Origin: Methylovulum psychrotolerans
GTDB taxonomy: Bacteria; Pseudomonadota; Gammaproteobacteria; Methylococcales; Methylomonadaceae
NCBI RefSeq assembly: GCF_002923755.1
Contig: NZ_PGFZ01000001.1
Location: 867,100 to 931,099, forward strand
Direction of reading: 5' to 3'
Length of the DNA: 64,000 nucleotides
This document shows positions 57,792 to 64,000 of this stretch, piece after piece. Within the stretch, counting starts at the first letter, position 1. Each line of letters opens with the position of its first letter. The notes beneath the pieces were generated by a model, which worked only from the letters and a program-made list of their open reading frames with translations, ran no database searches and had not been told where the DNA came from. A program made the translations under genes and the position numbers.

Positions 57792-57822
57792 ATGCGCTGA
57801 TCCCAAAGCAGGATTAGCGCAT
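57792..57822. terminator. Hairpin between convergent clpA and infA
   Basis: Stem ATGCGCTGATCC/GGATTAGCGCAT (57792-57803 with 57811-57822, one G-T pair) with a 7-nt loop. It includes the infA stop codon. On the minus strand it is followed by mixed sequence rather than a T run, so termination strength is uncertain. Confidence 0.5.
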
Positions 57823-58032
57823 ACGGAAGGAAATACGGCCTTTTGACAAATCGTAAGGGGTCATTTCCACCTTAACGCTGTCACCCGTCAAAATACGGAT
57901 GTAATGCTTACGCATTTTGCCGGAAATATGTGCAGTAACGATATGACCGTTTTCCAGTTGCACACGGAACATGGTATTAGGCAGCGTGTCGATGACCTTG
58001 CCTTCCATTTCGATTTGATCTTCTTTAGCCAT
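57814..58032 (-). CDS. infA: Translation initiation factor IF-1
   Basis: A 72-residue OB-fold protein ([47 protein letters not shown]...) of standard length that binds the A site of the 30S subunit. Gene order clpA-infA-ate-aat resembles E. coli with ate added. AGAGG precedes the ATG. Confidence 0.98.
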   Translation of the reverse strand: MAKEDQIEMEGKVIDTLPNTMFRVQLENGHIVTAHISGKMRKHYIRILTGDSVKVEMTPYDLSKGRISFRMR

Positions 58033-58103
58033 GGCTATAACCTCTCTATTTAAAAACGCCCATTATAACATAAGCTGGAGGTTAACAATAAAAATGTGTC
58101 GCA

Positions 58104-58823
58104 TCAAACCGTCAGCAAGCCGACATCCCCATACTCCGTCCATTGTTTATTAAGCAATATCTGCATAGGCTGGTACTGGCTTTTATAGGCCATTTTCTTA
58201 CATTCCTTAATCCAAAACCCCAAGTACAAAAACGCCAACCCGGCCTGCTTGGCGTGTTCTATTTGCCATAACACCGCATAAACGCCGGGGCTGTACTCGG
58301 CAAAATCCGGGTCAAAAAACGTATACACCGCCGACCACCCCAATGCTAACTGGTCGACCACCGCCACCGCCACCAACTGCCCGTTGATAGCAAACTCGAC
58401 AAAACGGGTATCGCACCACGAACTGCCTAAAAAAGCCATATACTCCTCAGGGCTGGAGCGTGCCATATCACCCTCGGTATGGCGCAACGCCTGATAACGC
58501 AAATACAATTCATAATGCGCCTGCACAAACACCGCCGGCCTGACGCTGACTTGAGTCGCCAGATTGCGCTGCCAACAGCGTTTCTGGCTACGGCTGGGCA
58601 CAAACTCCGCTACCGGCAAACGCACCGACAAACACTGGGCGCAACGCTGACAATTGGGCTTATAGACATCGTCGCCGCTACGCCGGAACCCTTGCGCCAT
58701 CAGTTGCCCATATATCTCGGCAGTCATCGCGCAGGAAGGATGGACAAACACCGAACGCGCCAGTTGCCCCGGCAGATAACTGCACGGATGCTCTTCAGTC
58801 AAAAATAAAGGTAAGGTTCTCAT
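58104..58823 (-). CDS. bpt: Aspartate/glutamate leucyltransferase (Bpt)
   Basis: A 239-residue arginyltransferase-family protein that attaches Leu from Leu-tRNA to N-terminal Asp or Glu. N-terminal zinc or Fe-S-type Cys (HPCSYLPGQLARSVFVHPSCAM, then CQRCAQCLSVRLPV), core YELYLRYQALRHTEGDM and DPDFAEYSPGVYAVLWQIEHAKQ. Overlaps aat by ATGA. The ATG at 58823 is selected by overlap; four residues more are possible. Completes an N-degron set with aat, clpS and clpA. Confidence 0.93.
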   Translation of the reverse strand: MRTLPLFLTEEHPCSYLPGQLARSVFVHPSCAMTAEIYGQLMAQGFRRSGDDVYKPNCQRCAQCLSVRLPVAEFVPSRSQKRCWQRNLATQVSVRPAVFVQAHYELYLRYQALRHTEGDMARSSPEEYMAFLGSSWCDTRFVEFAINGQLVAVAVVDQLALGWSAVYTFFDPDFAEYSPGVYAVLWQIEHAKQAGLAFLYLGFWIKECKKMAYKSQYQPMQILLNKQWTEYGDVGLLTV

Positions 58824-59515
58824 ACCGCACTCCAAGCAGAAGGGCTGGCGACCCCGTCACAATAACGCCCCAGCCATTGCACAAAATCATCCCGCGAGAT
58901 CTCTTCAGCCCCTAAACTGACCAAATGCTGTGAATGGACTTGGCAATCGATCAGCCGGTACTGCCAAGACTTAAGATGGCCCACCAACACCGCAAAAGCC
59001 ACCTTTGAGGCATCGGTACGCGTATGGAACATCGACTCACCAAAAAACACCTGCCCCAACGCCACGCCATACAAGCCGCCGACCAACTCGCCGTCCAGCC
59101 AAGCCTCCACCGAATGGGCAATACCTAAGCGGAACAGCTCATTATAAGCTTGCTTAATGTCGACGGTAATCCAAGTACCCGACTGCCCCGCCCTCGGTTG
59201 GGCGCAACAGTCCATAACTTGCGCAAACGCCCGGTCTATGGTCACTGTGTAGACATTTTGCCGCAAAGTCTTACGCAAACTGCGCGAAATGACCAGCTTA
59301 TCAGGAAACAGCACCAAGCGTGGGTCAGGCGACCACCATAAAATCGGCTCGCCTGGGTTATACCAAGGAAAAATCCCCTGCCGATAGGCATTCAGCAAGC
59401 GTTTTTTTGACAAACAGCCGCCAATCGCCAATAAACCATCCGGCTCTTTTAAGGCTTTTTTTACGGACGGGAACGCTTGCTCGGGATTTTTCGGATTAAG
59501 AATAGTCAGCTTCAT
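58820..59515 (-). CDS. aat: Leucyl/phenylalanyl-tRNA-protein transferase
   Basis: A 231-residue enzyme that adds Leu or Phe to N-terminal Lys or Arg. FPSVKKALKEPDGLLAIGGCLS, YRQGIFPWYNPGEPILWWSPDPRLVLFP, SVEAWLDGELVGGLYGVALGQVFFGESMFH and KVAFAVLVGHLK are family motifs. Together with bpt, clpS and clpA it forms a complete bacterial N-degron branch within 5 kb. Confidence 0.97.
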   Translation of the reverse strand: MKLTILNPKNPEQAFPSVKKALKEPDGLLAIGGCLSKKRLLNAYRQGIFPWYNPGEPILWWSPDPRLVLFPDKLVISRSLRKTLRQNVYTVTIDRAFAQVMDCCAQPRAGQSGTWITVDIKQAYNELFRLGIAHSVEAWLDGELVGGLYGVALGQVFFGESMFHTRTDASKVAFAVLVGHLKSWQYRLIDCQVHSQHLVSLGAEEISRDDFVQWLGRYCDGVASPSAWSAV

Positions 59516-59585
59516 TGATCTGCCACCTCATCTACACTAACGAGAAACACCGGTTGTGCCAGCGGCATGAATACGACTAGGATAT

Positions 59586-60569
<984 letters not shown>

Positions 60570-60697
60570 TCAGTAAATTATGCAGGGGAAAGCGCGTTTC
60601 GACAATGTTATTGTTGCCTAACGCCAACTTGGGGGAGACCACAAAAAGCCCCGACAATTCCCGACTGTTATTAATGCAAAATTTAACACGATTCAAC

Positions 60698-60703
60698 TAT
60701 AAT
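60698..60703 (+). promoter_or_regulatory. -10 box of a promoter for ftsK
   Basis: A perfect TATAAT lies 37 bases before the ftsK ATG. No good -35 at 16-18 bp was seen (TGCAAA at 60675-60680 with a 17-bp spacer is 3-4 of 6). Confidence 0.4.
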
Positions 60704-60740
60704 CATCCCTTAGCCGATTTCACCTTATCGAATCAACCTT

Positions 60741-63071
60741 ATGTCTGCTGTAATGGAAGAAAAAACCTTTCGCGGCCTCCGCGAAATCGTCATCCTAAGC
60801 CTGTTTGCCTGCGCCTTGTTTTTCTTAATCTCCCTGGTGACTTTTAGCCTGGAAGACGGCGGCTGGACACACAGCGCCGCCAATAACCGCCCCGCCAATG
60901 CCTGCGGCGTGATTGGGGCTTGGCTTGCGGATATTAGCCTGAGTTTTTTCGGCCTGAGCGCTTACCTGTTCCCGCTCCTGATGGGCTGGCATAGCTACCA
61001 TTTTTTCCGCCCGAAAAAGATCACCCATGAAAAAACCCTGATCAAAGCCCTAGGCATGATGGCTGGCCTTACCTCCGGCACTGCTTTGCTGCACCTGTAT
61101 GTGCTGCGGGTACACATTGACTTGCCGCGCGACACGGGCGGCATCCTAGGCGAAGAAATCGGCGACTTGGCCTACCGCCTGCTGGGCAACTCAGGGGCAA
61201 CCCTATTCCTGATCGTCCTGCTGCTCGCCAGCATCACCTTAGCCACCGAAGTGTCTTGGCTGGCGGTAATCGACTGGATAGGCAAACAAACCTTTATGCT
61301 GGCGCGGCTGGCCTTCCGCTATCTGAGCCAATTTAAGCCTAAGCCCGCCACCGTAGCCCCTACCCCTGACGCGGTAGGCACGGCTGCCATGCTGATGCCG
61401 CCACTGCCAAAATTGACCAAGAAAGCACCGGAAAAAACCGCCGCTAAGACCGTCATACCTTTACCGCAAGCATTCGAAAACCTCGTCGAAAAAGTCGCGC
61501 CTAAAGCAGAAAAACCCAGCAGGTTCGTACAAAAACCTGCTATTCCGGTGTATTCCATGAGCGAAGGCATTTTGCCTTCCTTAGATCTGCTCGACCAGCG
61601 CGAATCGCATGTCGTCAGCTATTCGCAAAGCGATCTGGAAGCCATGTCGCGGCGGGTCGAAGAAATCCTCGCCGATTTTAACGTCACCGTCAGTGTGGTC
61701 GGCTTCCATCCGGGCCCCGTCATCACCCGCTTTGAACTGCAACCGGCCGCTGGCGTTAAAGTCAGCCGCATCAGCACCTTATCCAAAGACTTGGCACGCG
61801 CCCTGCTCGTCACCAGCGTGCGTATCGTCGAAATCATTCCCGGCAAATCGGTGGTGGGTCTGGAAATCCCCAACCGCGAACGGGAAATGGTCAACCTGCG
61901 CGATTTATTAATGGCGAACAATTTCGCCAACGCCAAATCCCTATTGACCTTAGCAATGGGCAAAGACATCGCCGGTGCGCCCTTGGTCGCCGACTTGGGC
62001 AAAATGCCCCATGCCCTAGTCGCAGGGACAACCGGATCGGGTAAGTCCGTCGCCATCAACACCATGATCTTAAGCTTGCTGTACAAAGCCACCCCAGCGC
62101 AAGTGCGCATGATCATGATCGACCCGAAAATGCTCGAACTGTCGGTTTACGCCGACATTCCGCACCTGCTGACCCCCGTTGTCACCGACATGAAAGAAGC
62201 CAGCAACGCCCTACGTTGGGCGGTCGGGGAAATGGAGCGGCGCTATAAGCTGATGTCAAAAGTCGGCGTAAGAAACCTGGCGGGCTTTAACCAACTGATC
62301 GAAGAAGCCGCCGAACACGGCGAATTTATCAAAGACCCGATGTACCAACCGCTACAAGCCTTTGCCGATGACGACGAATACCCCGTCTTAAGCACCTTGC
62401 CCAGCATCGTCATCATCATCGACGAGTTGGCCGACATGATGATGATCGTCGGCAAAAAAGTCGAAGAACTCATCGCCCGCCTCGCGCAAAAAGCCCGTGC
62501 TGCCGGAATTCACCTGATCCTCGCCACCCAACGCCCGTCCGTTGATGTTCTGACCGGGTTAATCAAAGCCAACGTGCCGACCCGCATTTCCTTCCAAGTC
62601 TCCTCGCGCATCGACTCGCGCACGATTCTTGACCAAGGCGGCGCGGAAACCCTGCTCGGCAACGGCGACATGCTGTTCTTGCCGTCCGGCACCAGCATCC
62701 CCATCCGCGCCCACGGCGCGTTTGTTGATGACCACGAAGTGCATCGGGTGGTCGAGTTCCTCAAACAAACCGGCCCCGCCAACTACCTAGAAGACATCAC
62801 CAAAGAAGTCGGCGACGGCAACGAAAGCTTTGGCGGTGCGGGCAACGGCGGCGGCAGCAGCAGTGGCGAAAACGACCCGCTCTATGACGAAGCGGTGCAA
62901 TTTGTCACCGAATCGCGCAAAGCCTCCATCTCCAGCGTCCAACGCCGCTTTAAGGTCGGCTATAACCGCGCCGCCACCCTGATCGAAAACATGGAAGCCG
63001 CCGGTGTCGTCAGCGCCGCCGAATCCAACGGCTCACGCGTGGTGTTGGCCCCCCTGCCTATTAGGGACTAA
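60741..63071 (+). CDS. ftsK: DNA translocase FtsK
   Basis: A 776-residue septal DNA pump. Four to five N-terminal membrane segments (about 20-190), a short linker (190-265) and the motor with Walker [16 protein letters not shown] near 429-442, Walker [13 protein letters not shown] and [15 protein letters not shown]-terminal winged-helix gamma domain (about 710-765, [38 protein letters not shown]) reads KOPS sites. The linker is much shorter than in E. coli, giving a compact FtsK. Confidence 0.97.
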   Translation: MSAVMEEKTFRGLREIVILSLFACALFFLISLVTFSLEDGGWTHSAANNRPANACGVIGAWLADISLSFFGLSAYLFPLLMGWHSYHFFRPKKITHEKTLIKALGMMAGLTSGTALLHLYVLRVHIDLPRDTGGILGEEIGDLAYRLLGNSGATLFLIVLLLASITLATEVSWLAVIDWIGKQTFMLARLAFRYLSQFKPKPATVAPTPDAVGTAAMLMPPLPKLTKKAPEKTAAKTVIPLPQAFENLVEKVAPKAEKPSRFVQKPAIPVYSMSEGILPSLDLLDQRESHVVSYSQSDLEAMSRRVEEILADFNVTVSVVGFHPGPVITRFELQPAAGVKVSRISTLSKDLARALLVTSVRIVEIIPGKSVVGLEIPNREREMVNLRDLLMANNFANAKSLLTLAMGKDIAGAPLVADLGKMPHALVAGTTGSGKSVAINTMILSLLYKATPAQVRMIMIDPKMLELSVYADIPHLLTPVVTDMKEASNALRWAVGEMERRYKLMSKVGVRNLAGFNQLIEEAAEHGEFIKDPMYQPLQAFADDDEYPVLSTLPSIVIIIDELADMMMIVGKKVEELIARLAQKARAAGIHLILATQRPSVDVLTGLIKANVPTRISFQVSSRIDSRTILDQGGAETLLGNGDMLFLPSGTSIPIRAHGAFVDDHEVHRVVEFLKQTGPANYLEDITKEVGDGNESFGGAGNGGGSSSGENDPLYDEAVQFVTESRKASISSVQRRFKVGYNRAATLIENMEAAGVVSAAESNGSRVVLAPLPIRD

Positions 63072-63290
63072 AGCCCTTGGCACATTGGCCTAGCCCAACC
63101 ACGGCTAGGCCAATATTGCGTCCTGCCCTGCCCTTTCCAAACAATCGGCCAACCTCATTGATGCCAACCCCCACCCTAAATTTACCGACTGGCAATGCCA
63201 TGGTTCAAGCGCAATATTATCACCAACCACTCTAGTAAACCCAAAGAAATTCTTCTATGCTTATGGTTTTAACCACCGACGGTAAAAACC

Positions 63291-63965
63291 ATGACCATTA
63301 AAGACTGGGACGAAGAAGACCGCCCCCGTGAAAAACTATTACAACGCGGCGCGGGCGCACTCACCGATGCCGAACTGCTGGCCATTTTCCTACGCACCGG
63401 CACACCCGGCAAATCGGCGGTAGACTTAGCGCGTGACCTGCTCGCCGATTTTGGCTCCTTAAAAGCCCTGCTCGATGCCGACCAAGCGCGGTTCTGCCAA
63501 GCTAACGGCCTAGGGCCCGCCAAATACACCCAACTGCAAGCGGTGTTGGAAATGGCGAAACGGCATTTTAAAGAAATCCTCCAACGCGGCAACGCCCTGA
63601 CCAGCCCCGACATCACCCGCGCCTACCTCAGCGCCCAACTGCGCGGCTACAATTACGAAGTCTTCGCCTGCCTGTTCCTCGACAACCAACACCGCGTCAT
63701 CCAACTGGAAGAGCTGTTTCGCGGCACTATCGACGGGGCCAGCGTCTACCCTAGGGAAGTCGCCAAACGCGCCCTACACCACAACGCCGCCGCCATTATC
63801 TTCGCCCACAACCACCCCTCCGGCATCGCCGAACCCAGCCAAGCCGACAAACACATCACCGATAAACTGAAACAAGCCTTAAGCCTGTTCGACATCCGCG
63901 TACTCGACCATTTTATTGTCGGCGACGGGCAACCGTATTCCTTTGCCGAACATGGCTTATTGTGA
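63291..63965 (+). CDS. radC: RadC family JAB-domain protein
   Basis: A 224-residue protein. A helix-hairpin-helix part (about 20-95, [41 protein letters not shown]) precedes a JAMM/JAB metal motif: [47 protein letters not shown] (HxHx7D). Despite the name, a role in DNA repair is not established. Complete within the window; nothing else fits in the last 35 bases. Confidence 0.93.
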   Translation: MTIKDWDEEDRPREKLLQRGAGALTDAELLAIFLRTGTPGKSAVDLARDLLADFGSLKALLDADQARFCQANGLGPAKYTQLQAVLEMAKRHFKEILQRGNALTSPDITRAYLSAQLRGYNYEVFACLFLDNQHRVIQLEELFRGTIDGASVYPREVAKRALHHNAAAIIFAHNHPSGIAEPSQADKHITDKLKQALSLFDIRVLDHFIVGDGQPYSFAEHGLL

Positions 63966-64000
63966 ACATCAAGACAACACCGCCGACAAAAACACGGCTT

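Overview
The window reads as a chromosomal segment of a free-living, aerobic gammaproteobacterium. The support is gene order: aroQ-accB-accC-prmA followed by dusB-fis, engB divergent from cytochrome c4-dsbA, and clpS-clpA facing infA-ate-aat-trxB next to ftsK. RapA, UbiG, SufT and a NagZ/HPRT/methylthioinosine phosphorylase operon fit the same group. The overall flavour (moderate GC, many small secreted Cys-rich or lipid-anchored unknowns) suggests Methylococcales (methanotrophs), but no methane or methanol oxidation gene is present, so that placement is inference. No rRNA, tRNA, CRISPR array, prophage or transposase was seen.

Layout. 0.1-3.7 kb: outer-membrane barrel protein, ThiO, PyrD. 3.7-6.1 kb: a copper-type bufferin/oxazolin operon (13-Cys secreted precursor, MNIO enzyme, HvfC-type partner) with a terminator between precursor and enzymes. 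6.2-10.1 kb: nth, a 0.32-kb structured repeat element, a small unknown, and the purine-salvage/cell-wall recycling operon. 10.3-12 kb: an EAL-CBS-GGDEF signalling protein. 12.3-15 kb: sufT, SDR, gph, ubiG. 15.2-23 kb: aroQ-accBC, prmA, a zinc-ribbon protein, the second copy of the repeat element, rlmI, a metal-binding/membrane protein pair, dusB-fis. 23.3-25.1 kb: alanine dehydrogenase and an AT-rich secreted orphan. 25.3-29.3 kb: an ATP-grasp ligase divergent from a metallopeptidase-like protein and a GNAT-C39 fusion, together a predicted peptide-making and peptide-trimming set. 29.3-34.7 kb: RapA, an ABC-2 exporter, a PIN toxin-antitoxin pair. 34.9-40.4 kb: lipoprotein, small protein, and two coupled STAND-like ATPases, one with near-identical TPR repeats, preceded by a perfect 22-bp inverted repeat. 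40.6-46.3 kb: ppx, membrane unknowns, a GH13 amylase. 46.4-50.2 kb: a candidate envelope-stress sRNA convergent with engB, cytochrome c4, dsbA, purB. 50.2-54.9 kb: a HEPN-like/KGGVGR ParA-like/P-loop ATPase cassette translationally coupled to mnmA, then nudJ. 55.2-64 kb: N-degron proteolysis genes, infA, trxB, ftsK, radC.

The most interesting items are the bufferin operon with its internal terminator; two copies of a MITE-like element whose arm differences are compensatory base changes; a sigma-E-type promoter driving a Spot42/ErsA-positioned sRNA; and two unrelated multi-ATPase cassettes (39 kb and 52 kb) that look like accessory conflict or regulatory modules of unknown function.
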